A stretch of DNA of 38,332 nucleotides from Prevotella sp. (GCA_017415455.1 JAFQGS010000076.1:1-38332), one strand, 5' to 3'; shown: positions 25,006-34,000, counted from the stretch's first letter. Program-made: numbers and translations. Notes: generated from the letters alone by a model not told the origin.

Positions 25006-25013
25006 CAAAATTA
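25006..25013 (-). promoter_or_regulatory. -7 promoter box of the exonuclease-rlmI-tilS operon
   Basis: Minus-strand TAATTTTG fits TAnnTTTG, 23 nt before the start codon. No TTG at proper spacing. Confidence 0.5.
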
Positions 25014-25056
25014 GAAAAAAAATGTGATTTTATAGTTATTTCTTACTTTTTTCATT

Positions 25057-25064
25057 TACTTTTG
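25057..25064 (+). promoter_or_regulatory. -7 promoter box of the ftsK operon
   Basis: TACTTTTG is identical to the maeB -7 box. The -33 element is weak. Because the first ATG is only 10 nt after the box, the transcript would be nearly leaderless for that start, favouring the ATG at 25087. Confidence 0.55.
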
Positions 25065-25086
25065 CATCTTATTAATGTGTAACGAA

Positions 25087-27495
25087 ATGAAAAAGAAGAA
25101 AACTACTCAAAAGAAAAGTTTTAAAGAGACTTTAGGCCTTGATAAGATTTTCCATAACGATATATTTAATTTCCTATTTGGCATATTGTTGGTTCTCGTG
25201 TCGGTATATATGATTATCGCATTTATATCATACCTCTATACCGGAGCTGCAGACCAGAGTCTTGTTATGGATTTAAGAAATGGGGAGCTTGAGAACACTA
25301 ACCAGGCCTTCCAGAACTATTGCGGCTCCATTGGTGCTGTAATATCTCATTTCTTTATTTATGATTGTTTCGGTCTCTCTGCCTTCATCGTACCGTTTTT
25401 CATCGGTTTAACAGGCTTGAAGATGACCAAAGCTTATAATATCAATCTTCTGAAATGGTTTTTCGCGTTATCCGTCATAATGATTTGGTGCTCCGTAACG
25501 TTTGCCAAGTTATTGACACCTATTCTTGGAGACAGCATATTTAATCCCGGCGGTGGGCATGGACAGTTCTGTTGCCAGTGGCTTGAAAATGTAATCGGAA
25601 CACCCGGCCTAATCGCGGTTCTGTCACTAACAGCATTGATTTTCCTTACATATCTTAGCAATGAGACAATTATTGTTGTCAGGAAGGCGCTCAATCCTAT
25701 AGGGATGATACCAAATCGTGTAAGGTTTGTCATCAACAATACCCATGAAGGTGAAGATGCTGATGACACAAATGAGCCGGCAGAGCCTGTTGTATATGAG
25801 GATCCGGAACCTGTTGTAATCACCCCCGAAGACTTTAACAACGACGAAAAGCCAGCCGTTGTTGAGCCTGCTGCTGATGACATCAACGCCGATTTGAGTG
25901 ATTTCAATATTGAAGATGTGAAAGAAGAGGAAACAGCAGACAAGAAAATTGTTGCGAATCCAACAGACATCACCACTCCGATAAATCCGAAAGAGCCATG
26001 GACAAAATATAAATATCCAACACTTGACCTCCTTCAGAAATACGACAATGACAACAAGCCGTATATTGACATGAAGGAACAAACGGCAAAGAAGAACCGC
26101 ATTGTCGAGGTGTTGAATAATTTTGGTGTTGAAGTAAGAACTATTACAGCAACCGTAGGTCCTACAATTACTCTTTACGAGATAACACTTGCAGAGGGTA
26201 TCAGAGTATCCAAAATACGAAATCTTGAAGACGACATAGCCCTTAGCCTGTCAGCATTAGGTATTCGTATCATTGCGCCAATACCAGGTAAGGGAACAAT
26301 TGGTATAGAGGTTCCTAACGCCAAGCCAAACATTGTCTCTATGGAAAGCATTCTTAACTCAAAGAAGTTCCAGGAAACGACAATGGACCTTCCAATTGCC
26401 ATTGGTAAGACTATTACGAATGAAGTGTTTATGGTGGATTTGGCCAAGATACCTCATCTTCTTGTTGCCGGTGCAACAGGTCAAGGTAAGTCAGTAGGAC
26501 TGAATGCCATCATAACATCCCTTCTTTACAAGAAGCATCCTAACGAGCTTAAGTTGGTTCTCATCGACCCGAAGAAGGTTGAGTTCACCGTTTACAGTCC
26601 TATCGTGAACCACTTCCTTGCAAAAGTGCCAGACGACAACGAAGAAGCAATCATCACCGATGTTACCAAAGTTATCAGAACGCTTAACAGTCTGTGTAAG
26701 CTGATGGATTATCGTTATGATATGCTTAAGATTGCTGGAGCAAGAAACATCAAGGAGTATAACAAGAAATTCGTGAACCACCAGCTAAATCTTACCAAAG
26801 GTCATGAGTACATGCCTTACATAGTAGTTATTATTGATGAGTTTGGTGATTTGATAATGACTGCAGGAAGGGAGATAGAGACGCCAATAGCACGTATTGC
26901 CCAGCTGGCGCGTGCTGTCGGTATCCACATGGTCATTGCCACCCAGCGTCCAACGACTACAATCATCACTGGTAACATTAAGGCCAACTTCCCAGGCCGA
27001 ATGGCATTCAGGGTTGGAGCGATGATTGACTCACGCACAATCCTTGACCGTCCTGGAGCAAACCAGCTTATTGGCCGCGGAGACTTGCTGTTCCTGAACG
27101 GCAGCGAGCCTACACGTGTACAGTGTGCCTTTGTTGACACTCCGGAAGTGGAGAGGATTAATGAGTATATTGTATCACAACCAGGACCTGTTGAGCCGAT
27201 GGAGCTGCCAGAGCCTGCAACCGATGAAGGTGGTGAGAGCAGCAACAGTTCGGTGGACATGAACTCTATAGACCCGTTGTTTGAGGAAGCGGCACGTATA
27301 ATAATCTCCACACAGCAAGGTTCCACAAGTATGATACAGCGACGTTTCTCTATTGGCTACAACAGAGCAGGACGTTTAATGGACCAGATGGAGAAGTTAG
27401 GTATCGTAGGTCCTGCACATGGCGGCAAACCGAGAGAAGTCCTCATACAGGATGAGAATGGGCTTTCAGCAATAATGCAAAACATAAGAAATTAA
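25087..27495 (+). CDS. ftsK: DNA translocase FtsK/SpoIIIE
   Basis: FtsK pumps the chromosome terminus across the closing septum and activates dimer resolution. The N-terminus is basic (MKKKKTTQKK) and leads into four membrane helices. An acidic, proline-containing linker follows, then the motor with Walker A GATGQGKS (462-469) and Walker B VVIIDE (580-585). The C-terminal gamma winged-helix domain that reads KOPS-type sites is present (RRFSIGYNRAGRLMDQME). An ATG at 25075 would add four residues (MCNE). The inner ATG is preferred for its distance from the -7 box. lolA starts 10 nt downstream, so the two are probably one operon. Confidence 0.95.
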   Translation: MKKKKTTQKKSFKETLGLDKIFHNDIFNFLFGILLVLVSVYMIIAFISYLYTGAADQSLVMDLRNGELENTNQAFQNYCGSIGAVISHFFIYDCFGLSAFIVPFFIGLTGLKMTKAYNINLLKWFFALSVIMIWCSVTFAKLLTPILGDSIFNPGGGHGQFCCQWLENVIGTPGLIAVLSLTALIFLTYLSNETIIVVRKALNPIGMIPNRVRFVINNTHEGEDADDTNEPAEPVVYEDPEPVVITPEDFNNDEKPAVVEPAADDINADLSDFNIEDVKEEETADKKIVANPTDITTPINPKEPWTKYKYPTLDLLQKYDNDNKPYIDMKEQTAKKNRIVEVLNNFGVEVRTITATVGPTITLYEITLAEGIRVSKIRNLEDDIALSLSALGIRIIAPIPGKGTIGIEVPNAKPNIVSMESILNSKKFQETTMDLPIAIGKTITNEVFMVDLAKIPHLLVAGATGQGKSVGLNAIITSLLYKKHPNELKLVLIDPKKVEFTVYSPIVNHFLAKVPDDNEEAIITDVTKVIRTLNSLCKLMDYRYDMLKIAGARNIKEYNKKFVNHQLNLTKGHEYMPYIVVIIDEFGDLIMTAGREIETPIARIAQLARAVGIHMVIATQRPTTTIITGNIKANFPGRMAFRVGAMIDSRTILDRPGANQLIGRGDLLFLNGSEPTRVQCAFVDTPEVERINEYIVSQPGPVEPMELPEPATDEGGESSNSSVDMNSIDPLFEEAARIIISTQQGSTSMIQRRFSIGYNRAGRLMDQMEKLGIVGPAHGGKPREVLIQDENGLSAIMQNIRN

Positions 27496-27505
27496 TTAGA
27501 CGAAA

Positions 27506-28111
27506 ATGAAAAGAACATTAATGATTGGCATTATCTCACTCTTTATTGTGAATATATGCCTCGGGCAAAACTCTGCACAAGCCCGTAAAATACTTGACAA
27601 GACAGCAAGTGTGTTATCTCGCAAAGGCGGCGTGAGCGCAAAGTTTAACATCACAGCATCTCAGGGTGGTGCCAACGGGACATTATATGTGAAAGGCAAC
27701 AAATTCAAAGTTGTTATGCCGGAAATGACGATATGGAATAATGGCAAGACCCAATGGGCATACATGAAATCCACAGACGAAGTCAATGTCAGCACACCCT
27801 CAGAGTCACAGCAGCAGGCGGTGAATCCTTATCATTTCATCAACCTATATAAGAGTGGATTCAATCTGAGCATGAAAACCCAGAGTAAAGGATGGCTCAT
27901 CCATCTGGTAGCACAGAACAGCAAGCGCGGCATTAAGGAGATGTATGTTTCCATAAACAAAAGCTATCAGCCCTATCAGATAAAGATGAGACAGTCCAAC
28001 GGATGGACCACAATTAATATAAACTCCATGAAAACAGCTAATCTCAGTGACAAGCTTTTCGTATTCAACAAGAAAGAATGTCCTACTGCAGAAATAATTG
28101 ATTTGAGATAA
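27506..28111 (+). CDS. lolA: LolA-like outer-membrane lipoprotein carrier protein
   Basis: LolA shuttles lipoproteins through the periplasm from the LolCDE complex to the outer membrane. This 201-residue protein has a signal peptide (MKRTLMIG..., cleavage near CLGQ) and the half-barrel family pattern, including GGVSAKFNITASQGG, GTLYVKGNKFKVVMPEMTIW and DGKTQW-like NGKTQWAYM. It lies 10 nt after ftsK, an arrangement common in Bacteroidales, and 2 nt before the next gene. Confidence is good despite the weak sequence conservation typical of LolA. Confidence 0.88.
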   Translation: MKRTLMIGIISLFIVNICLGQNSAQARKILDKTASVLSRKGGVSAKFNITASQGGANGTLYVKGNKFKVVMPEMTIWNNGKTQWAYMKSTDEVNVSTPSESQQQAVNPYHFINLYKSGFNLSMKTQSKGWLIHLVAQNSKRGIKEMYVSINKSYQPYQIKMRQSNGWTTININSMKTANLSDKLFVFNKKECPTAEIIDLR

Positions 28112-28113
28112 CC

Positions 28114-29613
28114 ATGACACGTTTACAATTATATCGTTTGTTGCGTCAGCATATCGTTCTGTCTGAGAAGCGCAGCGTCGCCTTCGAGCAGAATAAGGTT
28201 GCTAAGTTTATCATGTATCTGATGAGTTCTTTTGTCATCATTTACATGATGTTCATTTCCGTAGGCCTTGCTCTGATAGCGAACACATCCGATTCCTATA
28301 CCCAGTGTGAGTTTTTCTTCGGACTACTCCCCTTCTTCCTTGTCGCTGATTTCTTTTTCCGCTTTCTGGGCCAGCAGACACCGGCACAACTCATAAAGCC
28401 ATATCTGCTTCTGCCAATAGGCAAATATGCCTGTGTTGAGTGTTTTATCATCTCCAGCATACTTACTCCCAACAATCTTATATGGCTGACCATGACCATA
28501 CTTTATGTCATTATGACCACTCTGTTCAGTGAAGGTCTGTTGGTGTCACTTGGAGTTGTACTCGTATTCCAGTTGTTGGTAATAATAAACAGCCAGTGGT
28601 ATATGCTTGTCCGCACGCTCATAAACCATAGTATTCTTTATTGGCTTTTGCCCGCTGCCGTATATGCGGTAGGCTTCATGCCATGGATTGTGGATAAGTT
28701 TGATACTTTCTTTGATATATACTCATATTCAGGAAGTGCATGCGCACATTTTAATCCTATTGCCTTACTCATCGTATTTGCTGTTCTCGGTGCTTTCTTC
28801 CTCGTAAACAGACGCGTTCAGTACATATTCACATACAATGAGAGTGTAGGAGCAGAAAAAGAGAATATAAAAACAGTCTCAAGCTTCAGCTTCCTTGAGA
28901 GATTCGGCGAGCAAGGCGAATATCTCAAGTTGGAGGTTAAGAGTATCTTCCGCAACAAGAACATGCGCAAGAGCTTTATTTTCGGCACGTGCTTCGTTCT
29001 TATTCTCAGTCTGTTGATTTCATTTACCGACCTCTATCAGGATGAGTTCTCCAAGAAGTTCTGGATAGTATATAACTTTGTATTATACGGAGCCATGCTT
29101 CTGGTAAAGATAATGAGTGCGGAAGGCAATTATATTGACGGACTCATGGTACACAAGGAGAACATCGTTTCGTTGCTCAAGGCAAAATACTTCTTCTATT
29201 CTGCCCTTTTGCTGTTCCCCTTCCTTCTTATGCTGCCAACAGTTTTCATGGGGAAATATACTATCCTGTCGTTGTTGTCAATGATGATATTCACAGCCGG
29301 CCCTGTTTATTTCCTTCTTATGCAGATGGCTATATACAACCGTCAGACAATACCGCTAAACTCTAAGTTTGTAAGCAAGGGAAATATTGAGACCAACTAT
29401 TTCCAGATTGTCGTAGAGCTTGTCGTAATGTTTGTGCCGGTGATACTAATATCTGTGTTAATGGCGATATTTGATGAGACAATAGCCTACATCTGCCTTA
29501 TGGTCATTGGCTTAGGTTTTATATTAACATATAAGATATGGATTCGCAATATTTATGACCGGTTCATGCAGCGCCGATATAAGAATATGGAGAGTTTCAG
29601 AGCTACACGATAA
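28114..29613 (+). CDS. DUF5687 multi-pass membrane protein, ABC-permease-like
   Basis: This 499-residue integral membrane protein is recognised as DUF5687, a Bacteroidota family. It has roughly 10-12 hydrophobic segments, an N-terminal cytoplasmic stretch (RLLRQHIVLSEKRS) and a central cytoplasmic loop (FLERFGEQGEYLKLEVKSIFRNKNMRKS). That loop resembles the coupling region of ABC-2-type exporter permeases. Such proteins usually pair with an ABC ATPase, but none is next to it here: the gene follows lolA by 2 nt and precedes the small sorting-tail protein by 38 nt. Its partner and substrate are unknown. Confidence 0.75.
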   Translation: MTRLQLYRLLRQHIVLSEKRSVAFEQNKVAKFIMYLMSSFVIIYMMFISVGLALIANTSDSYTQCEFFFGLLPFFLVADFFFRFLGQQTPAQLIKPYLLLPIGKYACVECFIISSILTPNNLIWLTMTILYVIMTTLFSEGLLVSLGVVLVFQLLVIINSQWYMLVRTLINHSILYWLLPAAVYAVGFMPWIVDKFDTFFDIYSYSGSACAHFNPIALLIVFAVLGAFFLVNRRVQYIFTYNESVGAEKENIKTVSSFSFLERFGEQGEYLKLEVKSIFRNKNMRKSFIFGTCFVLILSLLISFTDLYQDEFSKKFWIVYNFVLYGAMLLVKIMSAEGNYIDGLMVHKENIVSLLKAKYFFYSALLLFPFLLMLPTVFMGKYTILSLLSMMIFTAGPVYFLLMQMAIYNRQTIPLNSKFVSKGNIETNYFQIVVELVVMFVPVILISVLMAIFDETIAYICLMVIGLGFILTYKIWIRNIYDRFMQRRYKNMESFRATR

Positions 29614-29651
29614 ACATCAACAGAATTGATTAATATTTATAACAAATAAAA

Positions 29652-30098
29652 ATGAGAAAAACTATTTTACTATTATTGTTATTAACAGCGTCATTCAGCC
29701 TGCACGCCCAGGCAATACAGACGCTGACAGTCAATGGGCAGACCATTGATAAGGTGGTAACACAGATTACATTTGAAGGCGATAATGTAATTCTGCATTT
29801 CGGAACAGAGACAGCGTTCTATGATATGAACACTGTGGTACTTTCATTATCTAAGAGTGATGCTACCGGCATAAACCTTATGGAGAACACATTCTCACTA
29901 AGTGGTTTGGTTGATGGGAATCTGAACCTGCAGAACATCCCGGAGAACACTCCTATTGTCATATATGACACAACAGGCAAGTCGCTTATCCAGACAAAGG
30001 CAAATGCCATAAGCACCACTGTTGACGTCAATGGACTTTCTTCAGGAGTTTATCTTCTGAAAGCAGGAAAGCAAATTGTCAAGTTTGTAAAACGTTAA
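29652..30098 (+). CDS. Small secreted protein with type IX secretion C-terminal tail
   Basis: The 148-residue protein has a signal peptide (MRKTILLLLLLTAS..., cleavage near LHAQ), a short beta-rich region (residues 20-95) and a C-terminal module of T9SS type A sorting-domain form. In that module VIYDTTGKSL is followed by VDVNGLSSGVYLLKAG and a basic end KFVKR. In the type IX system such tails direct proteins through the outer membrane and are usually fused to a large effector. Here there is almost nothing but the tail. It starts 13 nt before the pectate lyase gene and is likely co-transcribed. It could be a surface adaptor, or a remnant of a larger protein. Confidence 0.7.
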   Translation: MRKTILLLLLLTASFSLHAQAIQTLTVNGQTIDKVVTQITFEGDNVILHFGTETAFYDMNTVVLSLSKSDATGINLMENTFSLSGLVDGNLNLQNIPENTPIVIYDTTGKSLIQTKANAISTTVDVNGLSSGVYLLKAGKQIVKFVKR

Positions 30099-30111
30099 AT
30101 AATTTGATATC

Positions 30112-32946
30112 ATGAGAAAGTTATATTTATATATACTCATACTGCTATTGACATTCATAGGCAGTAAGTCTTTTGCCCAGACCTGGGACTTTAATGTGAT
30201 AAGTACTGCCGATATCGCTAATCTCACAGCAGATACTCAGAACTGGACTCACGAAGAGACTTCATCAAACAACAGATTCAAGAACGAGACAACATATAGT
30301 GTCGCACCTCTCATGGCGAATGGAACAGAACTGGAAACAACCAAAGGACTGTTGTTCAGCGTATCAGTTGCCGATGGTGTCAGAATTGATGTCGGCGGAC
30401 AAAGAGTTGCACTTAACAAGACATCCACAATCACAGTTCAGAACGTGAAGGCTGGTTCTGTGGTTACTATGGTGTGCAAGACATCAAGCAAATCAGAGGC
30501 AAGAGGTATTGACGTGACAAATATCACTCCTGTGTCTGGCTCATTCAACGCAACAAGCATGGACCAAGTGACAAATGTTGGAACTGTCATTGCCGACGGA
30601 GACATCACATTCACAAACTCACAAGGTGGAATGTACCTGTACAGCATAAAGATTGCTGATGCCTCAGAGAGTGAAGGCAGCGGTGCTACCGACAAGACAG
30701 GTAACGCAGTATCACTTGACCCAACAAAGAATCAGGTTAAGCTGTCACTCAACAACAATGACGTGAAGTATTACAACACATCAAACATCACAAGCATCGA
30801 TATTGATGAGGCTAACAATGTAAAGGTTAACTCAGCAGATGCCGCAGAAAGTGATGAGTATAACGGCACAGTAACATCAATCTCTTTCGCCAAAGCCGCT
30901 GATACAGGCACTGGCGGTGACATAGACAACCAGGCTGGATGTGTGGTTATCAATGAGGCTAAAGGATGGAAAGAGTCTGCATACATAGAGTGGACTCCTT
31001 TTGAGAATGCCACGTCATATAATGTATATATCAAGGGCGGACAGTATTCTGAATACACAAAGCTGGATGATCAGTTAGTGCGCGACTATGGAACATACGG
31101 AAGAGCCGACGCTGTTGGTCTTATGGCTGGCAGTAATTACGCGTTTAAGGTGGTTCCTGTAATCAACGAGTCAGAGGCTGCGGCAAGTGCAAGTGAGGCA
31201 ACAGCCCTGGAGGTTGTGAACTATGACCGTGGCGGTTTCGCGCACTTCAACCGTACAGAGGGTGTTGGTGCCTATAATAACGACGGAACATTGAAAGCCG
31301 GTGCACACGTTGTATATGTTACGGCAAAGACAGCCAAGACCGTTTCTCTGCAATTGACAACCGGTACATACACAGGTTTCCAAGACATCATCTATGGATA
31401 TCAGAAAGGCAAGGGCAATGAGAAACCACTTGCTGTGCGCATTGTGGGCAAGATATCCGATACGGACATGGATGAGTTTGGAAGTTCTGCAGAAGGATTG
31501 CAGGTGAAAGGCAGCAACAGCTACAGCAATATGAACATCACCATTGAGGGAATCGGCGAGGATGCCACAATCTCTGGTTTCGGTATCCTTACACGAAACT
31601 GCTCAAGCGTAGAATATCGTAACTTTGCCGTAATGCTTTGCATGGACGACTGCATATCTCTTGACACAGACAACTCACACATCTGGGTTCACAATATCGA
31701 CTTCTTCTACGGCAAGACAGGCGGAGACAGCGACCAGGCTAAGGGCGACGGTACTGTTGACATGAAGGGCGGCACAAAGAACGTAACAATATCATACAAC
31801 CACTTCTGGGACAGCGGCAAGGCTTCACTCTGCGGTATGGGTGGTGATGGTGACGGTATCTACAATACATATCATCACAACTGGTTTGACCACAGCGACT
31901 CACGTCACCCACGTGTTCGTGAGATGAGCATACATGTGTACAACAATTATTTTGACGGTGTCTCAAAGTATGGCGTAGGTGTCACAACAGGTTCAAGCAC
32001 ATTTGTGGAGAACAATTATTTCCGCGGAACAAAACGCCCGATGATGAGTTCTAAGCAAGGTACAGACGCTACCGGCGACGGTACTTTCTCTGGTGAGGCC
32101 GGCGGTATGATAAAGTCATTCGGTAATATCTTCACAGAAAGAACATCAAAGTTCAGCTATATCACTCATAAGGACAACGCCACAAGCTTTGACGCATACG
32201 AGGCAGAAAGCCGCAACGAGCAGGTTCCTTCTACATATAAGACACTTTCAGGAGGTACCACATATAATAATTTCGACACAAACAGCGGTCTTATTTATGC
32301 TTACACTCCAGACGACGCGGCAGACGTGCCAGCTAATGTGACTGGCTACTTCGGTGCTGGACGTCTCAATCATGGTGATTTCACATGGGACTTCACAGGT
32401 ACTGATGAGAATTATGATGTTGACACAGAGTTGAAGAATGCGCTCATCAACTACAAGAGCTCGCTTGTTAAAATCTTCGGCGACGAGAATGCCACAAGTG
32501 GTGAGACCGGCAGCGAAGGCAGCGGAGACAACACTGGTGGCGAATCAGGTGACAACACTGGTGGAGAGAGTGGCGGCAACACCGGCGGCTCTGATATAAG
32601 CGGTGAGATAGCATGTCATTTCCAGGACAAGGCACCTTCAAATGCGGCGTTCACCGTAAGCGGAAATTATTCTGACTCCAAAGGAAGCGCAACAGTTAAT
32701 GGAACTACCTACACCACCTGTCTGAAGATTGAGAGCAAGACAGAGATTAGATTCAGTGTTTCAAAGCCAATGCTGCTTACTCTCGTATTCGGCGACGGCG
32801 AGGTAGCGTCTATTAAAATCAACGGAACTGCATATACATCTACCTCAAGCATACTGACACAGACAGTTGAGGCTGGAGAAATTGTTCTTACCAAGAAGAA
32901 TACGGGCAACCTCTATTATATAAGTCTCTCAGAGGTTAGTCAATAA
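30112..32946 (+). CDS. Secreted multidomain PL1 pectate lyase
   Basis: This 944-residue enzyme cleaves polygalacturonate by beta-elimination. It has, in order, a signal peptide (cleavage near SFAQ), an N-terminal beta domain (about 24-190), a linker region, and a fibronectin-III-like domain (about 280-370: YIEWTPFENATSYNVYIKGG). The PL1 parallel beta-helix (about 375-790) and a Gly/Ser/Asn linker with three 8-residue repeats (805-828) follow, then a C-terminal beta domain that resembles the N-terminal one. The PL1 RxPxxR motif is R598-H-P-R-V-R603, with R598 as the catalytic base. D546 and D550 in DGTVDMKGG are the calcium ligands. No lipobox and no sorting tail of its own are seen. Confidence 0.92.
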   Translation: MRKLYLYILILLLTFIGSKSFAQTWDFNVISTADIANLTADTQNWTHEETSSNNRFKNETTYSVAPLMANGTELETTKGLLFSVSVADGVRIDVGGQRVALNKTSTITVQNVKAGSVVTMVCKTSSKSEARGIDVTNITPVSGSFNATSMDQVTNVGTVIADGDITFTNSQGGMYLYSIKIADASESEGSGATDKTGNAVSLDPTKNQVKLSLNNNDVKYYNTSNITSIDIDEANNVKVNSADAAESDEYNGTVTSISFAKAADTGTGGDIDNQAGCVVINEAKGWKESAYIEWTPFENATSYNVYIKGGQYSEYTKLDDQLVRDYGTYGRADAVGLMAGSNYAFKVVPVINESEAAASASEATALEVVNYDRGGFAHFNRTEGVGAYNNDGTLKAGAHVVYVTAKTAKTVSLQLTTGTYTGFQDIIYGYQKGKGNEKPLAVRIVGKISDTDMDEFGSSAEGLQVKGSNSYSNMNITIEGIGEDATISGFGILTRNCSSVEYRNFAVMLCMDDCISLDTDNSHIWVHNIDFFYGKTGGDSDQAKGDGTVDMKGGTKNVTISYNHFWDSGKASLCGMGGDGDGIYNTYHHNWFDHSDSRHPRVREMSIHVYNNYFDGVSKYGVGVTTGSSTFVENNYFRGTKRPMMSSKQGTDATGDGTFSGEAGGMIKSFGNIFTERTSKFSYITHKDNATSFDAYEAESRNEQVPSTYKTLSGGTTYNNFDTNSGLIYAYTPDDAADVPANVTGYFGAGRLNHGDFTWDFTGTDENYDVDTELKNALINYKSSLVKIFGDENATSGETGSEGSGDNTGGESGDNTGGESGGNTGGSDISGEIACHFQDKAPSNAAFTVSGNYSDSKGSATVNGTTYTTCLKIESKTEIRFSVSKPMLLTLVFGDGEVASIKINGTAYTSTSSILTQTVEAGEIVLTKKNTGNLYYISLSEVSQ
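32524..32595 (+). repeat. Three 24-bp tandem repeats coding the lyase linker
   Basis: Units at 32524-32547, 32548-32571 and 32572-32595 encode GDNTGGES-like octapeptides. The first two are nearly identical at DNA level, the third has drifted. They form the flexible hinge before the C-terminal domain. Confidence 0.8.
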
Positions 32947-32966
32947 AAATACATTCTTTAAACACA

Positions 32967-33004
32967 GAAAGCCCCGGAAGTAACGAAAAACTCCCGGGGC
33001 TTTT
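32967..33004 (+). terminator. Rho-independent terminator of the pectate lyase gene
   Basis: AAAGCCCCGG (32968-32977) pairs with CCGGGGCTTT (32994-33003), a GC-rich 10-bp stem, followed by a short T-run, 21 nt after the stop codon. Confidence 0.85.
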
Positions 33005-33073
33005 CATATCTTCTCAGCCCAGTATCCGTAAAAGACTGCATACGCATTTCATGCTTACGAATACAGTAGTAGT

Positions 33074-33180
33074 GCTCTCAAAAGCCAAGTATGCCATTTA
33101 CGCATCAAAAGTAATATACTTTTGAAGTGTAAGTCATATACTTTTGAGGTGTTAGTCATATACTTTTGAAATGCAAACAA
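33074..33180 (+). repeat. Copy B of the dispersed intergenic repeat: 22-bp tandem array with inverted flank
   Basis: Three direct 22-bp units lie head to tail at 33115-33136, 33137-33158 and 33159-33180. Each begins TATACTTTTGA and then diverges. Just upstream, 33104-33125 is an imperfect palindrome (TCAAAAGTA with TACTTTTGA), and 33074-33113 carries further units in opposite orientation, including AAGTATGCCATTTA, the exact reverse complement of 14521-14534. The array ends at the base before the stop codon of the minus-strand gene at 33181. Confidence 0.75.
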
Positions 33181-33855
33181 TCACTCTGTAGCGAGCAACA
33201 TATATTTTCCGTATCCTTTATAGTATAACACCGGCAACAACTTGTCGGGAATACTCTCATTCACCATGCAGAAATCCACCTTGTGCGGTATCGCAAACGC
33301 CTCCTTAAGGTCTGACCCAGCAATTGGACTCCTGCGGAAGATAATATTCTGATACATCCGTCTGTCCTTGTAATCCGAACTGTCAAAGACAGGATACATC
33401 TCATACACCATACCTACATGAACATCCGTATCATTGCCTTTGCCGTCATTACGATATGTCTCAAATCCGAACAAGTTGTCCCTGCCCTTCATCTCACAAT
33501 GCTCCAGGATATCTTTCAATCCATTGAACGTATGTCCATATATGGTTATCTTGTCTTCAACATTAACACACTGAATATTATAATCAGCCAGACCGCCCGT
33601 CATATTCCACCAGTCGTACAGATACTCCACTACCCTCTTGTCCATACTTGTCAGCGGAATCTCCACGGACAGCCGTTCAACAAGCATATCCATGCCATTC
33701 TCCCGCAGGAAATCCCTATAGCATTTATTATAACGTATGATATCCACTAATATATACTCAAAGCAATCCATACTTTTATTCTTGAAGAACTTATAAACAT
33801 CCTCCAGCGAATCAAACTCCCCTCTTTCGTAATGTGGAAAACAAATCTTCTGCAT
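33181..33855 (-). CDS. Hypothetical protein
   Basis: I do not recognise this 224-residue protein. It has no signal peptide, membrane segment or clear motif, and it is rich in Tyr, Asp and Arg. An N-terminal helical part (FDSLEDVYKFFKNKSMDCFEYILVD) is followed by a likely mixed alpha/beta part with IYGHTFNGLKDILEHC and YQNIIFRRSPIAGSDL. It looks like a genuine soluble gene: it is long and continuous, has an ATG start, and has no better frame opposite. Its stop codon abuts the repeat array on one side, and the tRNA-Lys promoter lies 145 nt upstream of its start on the other. No partner gene is evident. It could be an accessory or immunity-type gene, but this is only a guess from position. Confidence 0.6.
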   Translation of the reverse strand: MQKICFPHYERGEFDSLEDVYKFFKNKSMDCFEYILVDIIRYNKCYRDFLRENGMDMLVERLSVEIPLTSMDKRVVEYLYDWWNMTGGLADYNIQCVNVEDKITIYGHTFNGLKDILEHCEMKGRDNLFGFETYRNDGKGNDTDVHVGMVYEMYPVFDSSDYKDRRMYQNIIFRRSPIAGSDLKEAFAIPHKVDFCMVNESIPDKLLPVLYYKGYGKYMLLATE

Positions 33856-34000
33856 CTTAATTAATTTAATGTATCTATTTTTATGACACGAAAAACCTAT
33901 AAAGGTTTAAACTTGAAGTATATATTTCAACGATTCACTTGACATAAATCATTAACAATACTTCTTTTTATAGAAAAAACAACAAAAAACACTTTAAAAG

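Noticed and set aside
25434-25976. Ser-rich open frame of 180 codons opposite the ftsK linker region
   Set aside because: It arises from the repetitive acidic linker read backwards, and there is no promoter or family match.
33115-33180. CRISPR array
   Set aside because: The 22-bp units are directly adjacent with no spacers between them and no cas genes are near. It is a tandem repeat.
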